DNA from: Erwinia sp. ErVv1
GTDB lineage: Bacteria; Pseudomonadota; Gammaproteobacteria; Enterobacterales; Enterobacteriaceae
Assembly: GCF_900068895.1 (NCBI RefSeq)
Contig: NZ_CDPK01000016.1
Location: forward strand, 8,974-72,973
DNA: 64,000 bases
Reading direction: 5' to 3'
Shown here: positions 46,612 to 55,409 of the stretch, piece after piece
Numbering within the stretch: position 1 is the first letter of the stretch
Layout of the letters: every line of letters starts with the position of its first letter
Translations under genes and position numbers: made by a program
Notes under the pieces: model-generated
Seen by the model: only the letters and a program-made list of their open reading frames with translations
The model's database searches: none
Told to the model about the DNA's origin: nothing

Positions 46612-46935
46612 ATGACTATCCGCCTGTTGGTATAGGATGAGTGCCTCATGATTTCAGGTGCTAATGCCAACTCTAATTATGAAGGTATCAGACCAAACAG
46701 GAATAAGAGTCGTGGTGGAGCACCTGATAGTTGTGCAAATAACATTGGCATAGGTGCAATCCTCGGATCTCTTTCAGGTATCGCTGCAGGCCCAGCAGGA
46801 GTGACTGGGATGGCAACCTTAGGTGGAATTACAGCCGGACTGGGTTCCTGTAATAATAGCCCATACAACGGTAATAATAGCAAAGGCGGGGGTAGAAACG
46901 GTGGACCTAATTATGGAGCGCAATGTACGTGGTAA
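46612..46935 (+). pseudogene. microcin-like precursor with amber codon in the leader
   Basis: The ATG at 46612 has AAGGAG 7 bases ahead and reads MTIRLLV, then TAG, then DECLMISGA in the same frame; with the TAG read as an amino acid the leader aligns with microcin V (R, L, E, S and G in register; SGA replaces SGG). The following 91 residues are Gly/Asn/Ser-rich with a hydrophobic glycine-rich centre and end in AQCTW. Translation may also restart at the ATG at 46648 (MISGANAN), without a full leader, so export would fail. Read-through or a sequencing error is possible. It overlaps the next gene by 13 bases. Confidence 0.62.
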
Positions 46936-47174
46936 ATAAGGATGATACTGTATCAAAAAGGAGTGCCCGCCTTCGATCTCCACGCCTAAGATACAATTTA
47001 ATAACTGCCTTATGGATATTAACTCTGGGCCTGATTTCAAGTAAGACCAACCTTAGTGAAAGCAGCCTGATTTCGCACCCCCGGGATTTACTATCCTGGA
47101 TATTTATAATAATTGGCGCCAGATCTTTTTATGACTATGTTTTTAAATTTTTTGATTGGTATAATTCAAAGTAG
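46923..47174 (+). CDS. putative immunity protein, two membrane helices
   Basis: An 83-residue basic protein with hydrophobic segments at about 24-40 (YNLITALWILTLGLI) and 57-75 (LLSWIFIIIGARSFYDYVF). It starts inside the end of the microcin-like gene. Size, topology and overlap are those of class II microcin immunity proteins, like the pair at 18833-19292. I recognise no family. Confidence 0.55.
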   Translation: MYVVNKDDTVSKRSARLRSPRLRYNLITALWILTLGLISSKTNLSESSLISHPRDLLSWIFIIIGARSFYDYVFKFFDWYNSK

Positions 47175-47707
47175 TTACCAGAGGGCCTAAAAAAGCCCCT
47201 CCTTTACCGTCTCGATGAAATAACGCGCTGGTTTATGTAAATGTGTTAGTTCTGTGGTTTTAGCTAACTCGGTTCCGGCCAGGCCGATGCTAAAGCTGTT
47301 CCACTGAGTGCGACAGGTGGAGCCATGCAGATAGCCCCCCGGGCGCAGGGATGCGCGAGGTGAGGCGCCAGGGGGATTCATACCCTCATTTCATGCCAAC
47401 CGCAGCATGACGGCGATAATCATTTTTCTTCCTTAATGTGGGCAATATGGGTCTTTTCCAGCCACTCAATCGGCCGATTGGCCCCTGCAATTTGGCCACG
47501 GCGAATTCCGCCTTCACCCGGGATCAATTTTTTATACCCTAATGTCTTGTTTTAACTGTAATTAGATAAATTACCTCGCTGAAGAATAAAGGCAAAAGCC
47601 ATTTTTTTTGTTAAAATTGCACTCATTGTTCAGACTCTGCCAGTTTTTCCCGTATCGCCGTCTGTGTTATTGATACGAAAAGCGGCTGAAATAAGGTATA
47701 AAGCCGC
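47175..47707. other. gap with possible gene remnant
   Basis: 533 bases. A hairpin at 47180-47202 may end the microcin operon. On the minus strand 47381-47187 an open frame (RTQWNSFSIGLAGTELAKT, ending ETVKEGLF) may be the tail of a lost gene; I cannot name it. Nothing else is supported. Confidence 0.3.
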
Positions 47708-48559
47708 ATGAAAATCCCAAACAGAATCCAACCTCTGGTCGATGATGGCCTGATAGACGATGTGCTCCAGCGGCTGAAAAGCGGTAAGGAAGCAGATGTC
47801 TACACCGTTTTATGCGGTGAAGAGGTGCGCTGCGCCAAAGTCTATAAAGAAGCCACGCAGCGAAGCTTTAAGCAGGCCGTGCAGTACCAGGAGGGACGTA
47901 AAGTCCGTAACACGCGTAATACCCGCGCCATGCAGAAGGGTTCGAAATTCGGCCGCAAGCAGCAGGAGGAGTCCTGGCAGACGGCGGAGGTCGATGCGTT
48001 ATTCCGCCTTGCCAACGCAGGCGTACGCGTACCTCAGCCCTATATGTGTATTGACGGCGTGTTGTTGATGGAGCTGGTGACCGGTGTGGATGGCGGCGTT
48101 GCGCCACGCCTTAGCGATGTGATTTTGTCGCAGGAGAGTGCCGTTGCTGATTTTGATACGATGATCCGCAATATCGTGCGCATGCTGTGTGCAGGCATTG
48201 TTCATGGTGATTTATCGGAGTTTAACGTGCTGTTGGATGGCCAGGGCCCGGTGATTATCGACCTGCCTCAGGCTGTCGACGCTGCGGCAAACAACCATGC
48301 TGAATCAATGTTTATGCGTGATGTGGACAACATCACTACTTATTACGCTCAGTTCGCCCCGGAATTATTGCAAACACGTTATGCGAAAGAAATCTGGATG
48401 CTGTATGAAGATGGAAAATTAACGCCAGAGACGCCGCTAACCGGTTTGTTTGTTGAAGAGGCGCATGATGTGGATATGGACTCCCTGATGGATGAAATTA
48501 TTTCAGCAGAAGATGAGTACTATGAGCGTCAGCGGGCAATGAAAGAACGAGACACTTAA
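47708..48559 (+). CDS. RIO family atypical serine protein kinase
   Basis: A 283-residue RIO1-like kinase. The nucleotide loop is SGKEADVYTVL with the lysine in CAKVYK, the catalytic loop HGDLSEFNVLL and the metal-binding motif VIIDLPQAVD. The segment RSFKQAVQYQEGRK is the RIO1 flexible loop. Bacterial RIO kinases occur in many proteobacteria; their substrates are mostly unknown. Cytosolic, no membrane segment. It stands alone with its own upstream region. Confidence 0.93.
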   Translation: MKIPNRIQPLVDDGLIDDVLQRLKSGKEADVYTVLCGEEVRCAKVYKEATQRSFKQAVQYQEGRKVRNTRNTRAMQKGSKFGRKQQEESWQTAEVDALFRLANAGVRVPQPYMCIDGVLLMELVTGVDGGVAPRLSDVILSQESAVADFDTMIRNIVRMLCAGIVHGDLSEFNVLLDGQGPVIIDLPQAVDAAANNHAESMFMRDVDNITTYYAQFAPELLQTRYAKEIWMLYEDGKLTPETPLTGLFVEEAHDVDMDSLMDEIISAEDEYYERQRAMKERDT

Positions 48560-48937
48560 ATCCGTGACGAAAAAATATAAATTTACGGTTATGCGTACTC
48601 GTTCAGGGCTGTAAATCTTCAACAACACGTTTTTGTCGCCGCGTCACTGCCATCTGCTCCGTTTATGAGGTTGAAGTGAGTAATCACTTCGATCTGCTAA
48701 GAGATGGGATTTTTAGTACTGCCAGCCGCATGCACTTCGTTTATCACTGCCCTTTCCCTGCCAGCACTGGTATTCATTTAGCTTTAAAGCTACAAATGTA
48801 ATGATAAAGGCTTAGTGCACTTATATTCCATTAGTTATTGCATTTATCGCTTTCCCCCTAAGCCCAGCCTCATATTGATTCATTTTTTGATATAGAATAT
48901 CAGGGATGACTTTATAACTCTTTAGACGGTGAATTCC
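48560..48937. other. upstream region of effector-like kinase
   Basis: 378 AT-rich bases. I looked for a hrp box (GGAACC-N15/16-CCACNNA) and saw none. No gene supported. Confidence 0.3.
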
Positions 48938-49870
48938 ATGCTTTACATTCCTTCCCAAACGTTAACTTCCAATTCCAATTTGATAAAAAGCATTAATGAT
49001 ACCAACTCAACCCCAGACCAGAGAAATTCATTTGGCACGATTCTAAACATTAGAAATAATAACATTAATATAGCAAGATCTAAATTTTTATCAGGAATGC
49101 TTAATAATGAAAATAATCCTGCAGCAACAACTGCAGTAGCGTCATCAGTAATTGTGAAAAAAATGCTTACGAGCAATGAAAATGTCAGGTTGCCAAAAGA
49201 AATAGATGCGATAGTTGATGAAGTGAAAAATCTAAACATTGATAGTCTGGATAAAATTGGTGCGGGATCTTATGGTACATGTTTCCGATATGGTGATTTT
49301 GTTATTAAATATCCAGTCAATAGCCAGGGTCACTCAGTAGACTGGTCTTCAGACTTACATCAGAATGCCCAACCCAATCGTGTAAGCTTATATTTAAACC
49401 AGGCTAATGAAGATCCGGATTTTTCCCGGCCGGGAAAGGGATTATTTCAAGGTAAAGTTGTCGATGTCTTAGTATCAAAATTCATCAAGGGTGAAGAACT
49501 GGCTATCGAACAGGATGATAATTATTTCCGTGCCAGCGACCTACTCGAGTCTCGGGGATTATACATGTACGACATTAACGTAACAGGTAATGTTTTAATT
49601 GATGCTAAAGATAACCTCTATTTCATAGATGGCGATCAGATGGTACTTTCTGGAAATGAGCGCAAGGGAAGGAAGCTTTCTGACGCAACAATACAACTTG
49701 AAGATGTCATTAACACTTCACTGGACTATAAAATATATCAGGCTAAAAAAGCAGGGGATAAAGATGACATTGAATATTACGAATCCTTGCAACAAGAATA
49801 TGATCGCATCCAAAACCCCCATACTAATTTGTCAATTCACAACGGGTCTGTTAAAAGTCTTTCGGACTGA
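48938..49870 (+). CDS. OspG/NleH-like protein kinase, candidate type III effector
   Basis: A 310-residue protein. The N-terminal 100 residues are rich in Ser, Asn and Thr, as in type III secretion signals. A small kinase domain follows: glycine loop GAGSYG (108-113), K124 in VIKYP, catalytic loop YDINVTGN with D212 and N217, and metal-binding D231 in IDGD instead of DFG. These are the features of the OspG/NleH group of effectors; the HopBF1 kinase group is an alternative. The AT content is much higher than in the core genes, a sign of transfer. The start ATG at 48938 has GGTGA ahead; GTG at 48929 is possible. No chaperone or secretion gene is nearby. Confidence 0.65.
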   Translation: MLYIPSQTLTSNSNLIKSINDTNSTPDQRNSFGTILNIRNNNINIARSKFLSGMLNNENNPAATTAVASSVIVKKMLTSNENVRLPKEIDAIVDEVKNLNIDSLDKIGAGSYGTCFRYGDFVIKYPVNSQGHSVDWSSDLHQNAQPNRVSLYLNQANEDPDFSRPGKGLFQGKVVDVLVSKFIKGEELAIEQDDNYFRASDLLESRGLYMYDINVTGNVLIDAKDNLYFIDGDQMVLSGNERKGRKLSDATIQLEDVINTSLDYKIYQAKKAGDKDDIEYYESLQQEYDRIQNPHTNLSIHNGSVKSLSD

Positions 49871-50249
49871 TTCCACATAGGAGGGGCCGGCGCCAGACCG
49901 GGTTGTAGAACACTGCAATACATCGCAACGCGGACCAGACCGCGAGTTTTATCGAACCGTTTTCTGACGCGCCTTTTTTCATCGAAATGAAGAATGACTT
50001 TGCCCCGCCAGAGAGGCTACTGCATCAAGCCCAAAGTTGCCATGAGCCCTGTGACTCTGTGACTCTGTGACTCTGTGACTCTATGACTCTATGACTCTGT
50101 GACTCTGTGACTCTGTGCTTACGCCCTAATACAGCTCCGGCTAATTATTGGCTTATTTTAAATTTACAGTCTAATCCTAAGGCATCCGGTGGCGGGTCGT
50201 GCCATCCTTTCCTACACTGTTGAACTCGATAACGTTTGATGAGGAAGTT
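49871..50249. other. gap with tandem repeat
   Basis: 379 bases without a gene; they hold the 8 bp tandem repeat listed separately. The bases 49885-50040 show no feature. Confidence 0.3.
50051..50118 (+). repeat. 8 bp tandem repeat (GTGACTCT)
   Basis: Eight successive units, six GTGACTCT and two ATGACTCT (units 5 and 6), followed by a partial GTGCTT. It lies upstream of the periplasmic repeat protein gene and could vary in copy number. Confidence 0.92.
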
Positions 50250-50606
50250 ATGAAAAAAACAATTATTGCACTCTCTGCACTTCTGCTGGCATCCCCTGTT
50301 TTTGCCGCAACCACACACGCTACTGATGATACCGTTGCCGCTGCCGATCAGAACGCTGATACCGCGAAAGAAAAGCTGCATCAGGCACAGAACCAGGGTG
50401 AAGAGCTGAAGCTTAAGTCCAAACATGCCGCTGAAGGCAAAAGCGATAACCTGAGCAGCAAGGCGAGCGAAGGGACGCAGAAGACCTGGCATAAGACTAA
50501 GCAGGGTACTGAAAAAGGGTGGGATGCCACCAAAGAAGGTACGCAGAAAGGCTGGAATAAGACCAAAGAAGGCACCACCGAGCTGAAAAAGAAAGTCACT
50601 GAATAA
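50250..50606 (+). CDS. periplasmic LEA-like repeat protein
   Basis: A 118-residue protein with a clear signal peptide (MKKTIIALSALLLASPVFA, cut after residue 19). The mature part is very hydrophilic, rich in Lys, Glu, Thr and Gln, and from residue 72 on shows an 11-residue repeat of the form KTKQGTEKGWD / ATKEGTQKGWN / KTKEGTTELKK. Such 11-mers occur in group 3 LEA and apolipoprotein-like proteins, which form amphipathic helices under drying or salt stress. Start at 50250 is preferred for GAGGAAG and the signal peptide. A terminator follows. Confidence 0.72.
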   Translation: MKKTIIALSALLLASPVFAATTHATDDTVAAADQNADTAKEKLHQAQNQGEELKLKSKHAAEGKSDNLSSKASEGTQKTWHKTKQGTEKGWDATKEGTQKGWNKTKEGTTELKKKVTE

Positions 50607-50624
50607 TTGTTCATTTGACCATGA

Positions 50625-50646
50625 GGCCGCGAAAGCGGCCTTTTTT
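50625..50646 (+). terminator. terminator after the repeat protein
   Basis: GGCCGC-gaaa-GCGGCC followed by six T. Confidence 0.92.
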
Positions 50647-50802
50647 ATGTGCTGTTGCTGCCCCTCTGACATTTTTGCTGCTACATAGCGCGCATCTGCT
50701 ACGCCATCCCTGCTTTTTTCCCCGCTAACAGAGCCAGGCTTTAATAAGCGCGTTCTGGCAGTCATTGATCCTGTTGCCGTTCCGCTTCGCCTGAACAACA
50801 AC

Positions 50803-50830
50803 TGAACTTTCTGTTGGCGCGAGCCACTTA
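50803..50830 (+). promoter_or_regulatory. hrp-box-like promoter (HrpL)
   Basis: TGAACT, 15 bases, CCACTTA, against the consensus GGAACC-N15/16-CCACNNA; two changes in the first half. It ends 65 bases before the effector-like gene. Confidence 0.55.
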
Positions 50831-50895
50831 AAAGTAAATTTACTCACCCATTACGGTGTCCGTTCGATTTTCACCAATACTACAGGATAATAATC

Positions 50896-51921
50896 ATGAA
50901 TGTTTCAGGATCGGGCAATAGCGGGTCTCCCACCTCATTAGCAAACCAACCCCAGCAGAATGTGTCTCCGGAACAATCAGAGACACAACGTTCACAGGCC
51001 GATCCACGTCCCCAGCGACTGTCCCGGCTTCCGGGACCGGAAGTTTTATTCCCCGGTATCACGGCTGCCACTACCGTGACACCGGCACAACATGCCCGTG
51101 AAAACCCGCTGCATATGTCTCCCTCTCCAGGCTGGTCCCGACATTTATCTACAGAGGCCGTCGAAGATCTCCTGACTGAAATGAATCATAACGGGCTGGC
51201 ACATGTCGCATGGGGCTCAAAACCAGTATTTTATCTTGAAGGGGCTAATGAGGGTGGCAGCTGGCCACACTTTGCTGATGCGCAGGCCAATGGTATGAAG
51301 CATGGTTTCGCCCTGATCCCTTCAGCTAATAACCGTTCTGCCTCACCAGACGATCATGAGGGATATCTGATTAATATTAGCAATGCCCTTAGAGCCATTA
51401 ATGGAAATAAGCAGCTCTTTTCAGAACGGTTTAATCTGCCAGCTGCAACTGATGCTGGTTTCATTTTGCAGCATCACGTCTTTCCCATGCTGGAGCAGAA
51501 GACGCACAATGATGAACCTGAAATTACCGCCGTTCTGCTCGGCTTTGGCCACGAAAACGCCCACGCTTTTAATGACATTAACTCGGGTAATTCAGCACAA
51601 AGGCAAAGTGTGCGGCAGCAAAATCAGTCCCTGAACGATTACGTCAGCTCGCGTCTGGATGCAATGTCAGCACAAAACACCCGAGGTCTTCAGGCTCCTG
51701 CTATCCCCTCATTTATAAAATTTGACTCACCTGCCACACGCGCAAGCCTGGACAACTATATCACTGAGAGCAGCCGTATTCAGGATGCGCAAACTGACCT
51801 GATTGACCGTCATGAGGATCCCAACGTAATGGATGATAATGAAAATGATGAGGCTCTCGAAGAGGAACAACGGATGATGGCTTCCGCGCTCATGCGCAGA
51901 CTATGTCAGGAACCTGCGTGA
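50896..51921 (+). CDS. candidate type III effector, unknown family
   Basis: A 341-residue protein, soluble and without a signal peptide. The N-terminal 60 residues are rich in Ser, Gln, Pro and Asn (MNVSGSGNSGSPTSLANQPQ), as expected of a type III secretion signal. The middle part (VFYLEGANEGGSWPHF, GFALIPSANN, VLLGFGHENAHAFND) looks like an enzyme domain, but I do not recognise it. The C-terminus is very acidic (MDDNENDEALEEEQ). A hrp-box-like promoter precedes it. Its neighbour is another effector-like gene. The effector call depends on this promoter and composition. Confidence 0.55.
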   Translation: MNVSGSGNSGSPTSLANQPQQNVSPEQSETQRSQADPRPQRLSRLPGPEVLFPGITAATTVTPAQHARENPLHMSPSPGWSRHLSTEAVEDLLTEMNHNGLAHVAWGSKPVFYLEGANEGGSWPHFADAQANGMKHGFALIPSANNRSASPDDHEGYLINISNALRAINGNKQLFSERFNLPAATDAGFILQHHVFPMLEQKTHNDEPEITAVLLGFGHENAHAFNDINSGNSAQRQSVRQQNQSLNDYVSSRLDAMSAQNTRGLQAPAIPSFIKFDSPATRASLDNYITESSRIQDAQTDLIDRHEDPNVMDDNENDEALEEEQRMMASALMRRLCQEPA

Positions 51922-52086
51922 TTCCTCATTTTGCATAATTACCGCTACCCTGTCCGGCTGTCAACGGCCTTTGGCAATGCAATAAGGCAGCAAGCCACTG
52001 CCTGTCTCACGTACGCAAACGATTACTCCGTATTAAAAACCTTAAAACGGGCCTCTTCCCCCCTTTTCAACGGAATCCGCAAATTA

Positions 52087-52106
52087 AATGTGAACTGCAT
52101 CACAAT
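52087..52106 (+). promoter_or_regulatory. CRP site upstream of tsx
   Basis: TGTGA-actgca-TCACA, the perfect CRP core, about 200 bases before tsx. E. coli tsx is under CRP and CytR. The rest of the 385-base gap 51922-52306 shows no gene. Confidence 0.82.
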
Positions 52107-52306
52107 TCAACTTAACTGAAATGAAACAGAGTTTGACAAGTGTGACCAATCTCTATTTCCTAAGTCCTGGATAGCGGCACACTGCTGCAACATTCGACGC
52201 GGGTGATTTTAGCTGTGAAAACAGTCGCCCTTTCCTTCTCTGCTGACGACTTAAGAAGACCATCGCAGTGGCTGCAGAAAATGGTCATTAAGCATGTGGT
52301 AATAAA

Positions 52307-53194
52307 ATGAAATATAAAATACTGATAGCTGGCGCCTTAGCAGCGCTCTCTTATAGTGTCTCTTCAGCGGCGGAAACCACGGCGGCCGCGGCCACCACGG
52401 AAAGCCCACAGTACACTTCCGACTGGTGGCACCAGAGCGTTAACGTTGTCGGAAGCTACCACACCCGTTTCGGACCGCAGTTCAATAACGATGTGTATCT
52501 TGAATATGAGGCCTTTGCCAAAAAAGACTGGTTTGATTTCTATGGCTATCTGGACCTGCCCAACTTCTTTGGTGTCGGCAACTCAAACGCTAACGGCATT
52601 TTTGACCACGGCACGCCGCTGTTTATGGAGATCGAACCCCGCTTCTCCATTGATAAGCTGACCAACACCGACCTGAGTTTCGGCCCGTTCAAAGAGTGGT
52701 ACTTTGCTAACAACTATATCTACGATATGGGCCGTAACAGCGATAACCGTCAGAACACCTGGTACATGGGTCTGGGGACGGATATTGATACCCATTCCGA
52801 TGTCGGGCTGTCGCTGAACGTGTATGCGAAATACCAGTGGGAAAATTACGGTGCCGCCAATGAAAACAGCTGGGATGGCTACCGCTTTAAGGTGAAGTAC
52901 TTTGTGCCTATCACCACCCTGTGGGGCGGTAACCTGAGCTACGTTGGCTTTACTAACTTTGACTGGGGTTCAGACCTGCGCGACGAGGGCGGCTCTTCAC
53001 GCACCAGCAACTCAATTGCATCGAGCCATATCCTCTCTCTGGGCTACGATCACTGGCACTACTCCGTGGTGGCGCGCTATTTCCACAACGGGGGACAGTG
53101 GGCTGACGGCCAGCAGCTGAATTTTGGCAACGGGCCATTTGAAGTGAAGTCTACCGGCTGGGGATACTATCTGGTTGCCGGTTATAATTTCTGA
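52307..53194 (+). CDS. tsx: nucleoside-specific outer membrane channel Tsx
   Basis: A 295-residue outer-membrane beta barrel. Signal peptide about 1-22 (ending SSAAE); the mature part has alternating aromatic strands ([39 protein letters not shown]) and ends with the typical C-terminal aromatic residue (VAGYNF). Tsx lets nucleosides and deoxynucleosides through and is a phage and colicin receptor in E. coli. A CRP site upstream fits its regulation. Confidence 0.95.
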   Translation: MKYKILIAGALAALSYSVSSAAETTAAAATTESPQYTSDWWHQSVNVVGSYHTRFGPQFNNDVYLEYEAFAKKDWFDFYGYLDLPNFFGVGNSNANGIFDHGTPLFMEIEPRFSIDKLTNTDLSFGPFKEWYFANNYIYDMGRNSDNRQNTWYMGLGTDIDTHSDVGLSLNVYAKYQWENYGAANENSWDGYRFKVKYFVPITTLWGGNLSYVGFTNFDWGSDLRDEGGSSRTSNSIASSHILSLGYDHWHYSVVARYFHNGGQWADGQQLNFGNGPFEVKSTGWGYYLVAGYNF

Positions 53195-53327
53195 TTTTAT
53201 CAACGCTGACTCAACGCCAGCCGCTTAATCCGCGCTGGCGTTGTGGTTTCTGGCATTCACCGTGCCATTCTTTTCCATCGGACGTATACTTCCCCAGGCA
53301 AATACTGCGTAATCAAAAGGAATTTTT

Positions 53328-53894
53328 ATGTCTGCCATGCCTGCCGCAAACGGCGTGAAGCTCCGTCCCCTTGAGCGGGAAGATCTCCATTTTGTCCATC
53401 AGCTGGATAACAACGCCAGCGTGATGCGCTACTGGTTTGAAGAACCCTACGAAGCCTTTGTTGAGCTTTCAGACCTGTACGTTAAGCATATCCACGATCA
53501 GAGCGAACGTCGTTTTGTTGTCGAGCATCAGGGCGATAAGGTCGGCCTGGTCGAACTGGTTGAAATTAACCATATTCACCGCCGCGCCGAGTTTCAGATC
53601 ATTATCGACCCTAATCATCAGGGGAAAGGCCTGGCCAGTAAGGCCGTTAAGCTGGCAATGGATTATGCTTTTTCGGTGTTAAACCTTTATAAGCTGTATC
53701 TGATCGTTGATAAAGAAAATGAAAAGGCGATCCACATTTATAACAAACTGGGGTTCGAGGTTGAGGGAGAGCTCATCCATGAATTCTTTATTAACGGTGA
53801 ATACCGTAACACCATCCGTATGTGCATTTTCCAGCCGCAGTATCTGGCGCGTCACAAACCGCCCCACACCATGGTAAACCCCACCGCGCAGTAG
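53328..53894 (+). CDS. speG: spermidine N1-acetyltransferase
   Basis: A 188-residue GNAT enzyme that acetylates spermidine and spermine with acetyl-CoA and so limits polyamine toxicity. The acetyl-CoA loop is [10 protein letters not shown] (about 102-111), and the allosteric-site region [20 protein letters not shown] and C-terminal block [17 protein letters not shown] match E. coli SpeG nearly throughout. Cytosolic dodecamer in relatives. It stands alone. Confidence 0.96.
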   Translation: MSAMPAANGVKLRPLEREDLHFVHQLDNNASVMRYWFEEPYEAFVELSDLYVKHIHDQSERRFVVEHQGDKVGLVELVEINHIHRRAEFQIIIDPNHQGKGLASKAVKLAMDYAFSVLNLYKLYLIVDKENEKAIHIYNKLGFEVEGELIHEFFINGEYRNTIRMCIFQPQYLARHKPPHTMVNPTAQ

Positions 53895-53945
53895 CGGGTT
53901 GCCGCTGCCATCAAGGGGCCGCCATGGCCTGGCCCCTTCCTGCCG

Positions 53946-54365
53946 TTAACCGCGCGCGCCGACCGGATTCATAATGGTCTGCACCTTTTGCGGTTCGATG
54001 TTATACATGCCACCGTTAAACGGATCGACGATCAGCCAGCCCGGAATGCCGCCAAGTGGGATATTGCCCAGGATGTACCACAGGTTTGCATGCTCCTGGA
54101 GGGGAATGGTCTGCGGGACGTAGCCCTCACGCTCCAGCTGGAGCGTATACTTTTTCTTACCCAGATAGGTGCCGTCCGATTTTAGCAGCGAGACGGTTTT
54201 CGGGGTTATCCCTTCGGCCACTGTCCTGCCCGTTTCGTCCTGCACCACGAATTTAACGCCCTGCGGCCAGGTCTGAACGGAGACATCCTGACTTTGGTCG
54301 CCCACGATGGTGGCACAGCCGCTGAGTAACCACGCTGAAGCCAGCGCTATCAGTAACCTTTTCAT
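53946..54365 (-). CDS. hypothetical lipoprotein
   Basis: A 139-residue lipoprotein. The lipobox LLSGC gives Cys-17 as the acylated residue, followed by ATIVGDQSQDVSV. The mature part holds a PEGA-like beta domain (VQDETGRTVAEGITPKTVSL ... YTLQLEREGYVPQTI) and a hydrophobic loop (WYILGNIPLGGIPGWLIVDPFNGGMY). Similar proteins occur in many enterobacteria without a known role. Its sorting signal (Ala-2) favours the outer membrane. Confidence 0.7.
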   Translation of the reverse strand: MKRLLIALASAWLLSGCATIVGDQSQDVSVQTWPQGVKFVVQDETGRTVAEGITPKTVSLLKSDGTYLGKKKYTLQLEREGYVPQTIPLQEHANLWYILGNIPLGGIPGWLIVDPFNGGMYNIEPQKVQTIMNPVGARG

Positions 54366-54473
54366 AAGTAATCCTGCATCCTCAAATATTCAGAATAGTC
54401 TAAGCGCAGTACGGCAGGTTTTCATCCATTACGCCCGATAGGTACGGGCGTAATAAGGCAAATTTACAGGGGG

Positions 54474-55409
54474 TTATCGGGCGGTATAGCGCTGCGCGAT
54501 GGCGGCGATATCCGCAGGCGTGGTGCGACAGCATCCCCCAATCAGTTTCGCCCCGGCGGCCTGCCAGGCCGTCAGATTATCCGTGAACGAGCAGGATGAC
54601 GCATCGCTGTGCCAGCTCTTGCTGACAGCATCATACTGTTCACCCGAGTTGGGATAGACCACCAGCGGCTTTGAGGTCAGTGAAGAGAGCGTTTGCAGCG
54701 CGGCGGTAACCTTATCCAGCGCGATGCAGTTGATCCCCACCGCCAGCGCCTGGTCACAGCCGTTAAGATACGTTACGACCTCAGACAGCGGCGTGCCGTC
54801 GCTCAGATGCTCGCTGTCCCGTAGCGTAAAGGCAAACCACGCGGGCGTGCCGGGAAATTCACCCAGCAGCGCGACCAGCGCCCTGATTTCCCCGAAGGAG
54901 GGCAGCGTTTCACAGGCCAGAATATCCACGCCAGCGTCCACCAGCGCGCGAAGGCGGGGGCGATGAAATGCCATCATTTCCGCTTCGGGCAGTGAATAGT
55001 CACCGCGATATTCCGAACCATCGGCGAGGAAAGCGCCCCAGGGGCCGACCGAGCCGGCCACCAGCAGCGTACCCGCATCAGGTTGCGTCGCAAGATAGTC
55101 CGTTCTGGCGCGTCGGGCCAGCTCAACGCTTTTTGCTATCAGGGCCAGCGAAGCCTGTTCATCAAGTCCTCTTTTCGCAAACCCCTGCGGCGTGGCCTGA
55201 TAGCTGGCGGTAATCGCCACCTGTGCACCGGCGGCGAAATAATCGTGATGAACCTGATAAATCAGCTCGGGGTTTTCAATCAGCACCTTTGCAGACCACA
55301 GCGAATCGCTGAGATCGCAGCCGCGCGCCTCCAGTTCGGTTGCCATTGCGCCATCCAGTATCAGGCCAGCGGCGACCCGCGCGGCTATAGAGTGATCAAT
55401 CTGCGGCAT
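54474..55409 (-). CDS. mmuM: homocysteine S-methyltransferase
   Basis: A 311-residue zinc enzyme that moves a methyl group from S-methylmethionine to homocysteine and gives two methionines. The zinc ligands are a Cys in VGINCIALD and the pair in IGGCCRTTP near the C-terminus. Length is near the 310 residues of E. coli MmuM. It overlaps the permease gene mmuP by 14 bases, so the two form an operon. S-methylmethionine is a plant metabolite, in keeping with life on plants. Confidence 0.95.
   Translation of the reverse strand: MPQIDHSIAARVAAGLILDGAMATELEARGCDLSDSLWSAKVLIENPELIYQVHHDYFAAGAQVAITASYQATPQGFAKRGLDEQASLALIAKSVELARRARTDYLATQPDAGTLLVAGSVGPWGAFLADGSEYRGDYSLPEAEMMAFHRPRLRALVDAGVDILACETLPSFGEIRALVALLGEFPGTPAWFAFTLRDSEHLSDGTPLSEVVTYLNGCDQALAVGINCIALDKVTAALQTLSSLTSKPLVVYPNSGEQYDAVSKSWHSDASSCSFTDNLTAWQAAGAKLIGGCCRTTPADIAAIAQRYTAR

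Noticed and set aside
48560-48937. hrp box upstream of the kinase effector candidate
   Set aside because: No GGAACC-like and CCAC-like halves with proper spacing were found on reading the region.
50051-50118. CRISPR array
   Set aside because: Units are only 8 bases without spacers; a simple tandem repeat.
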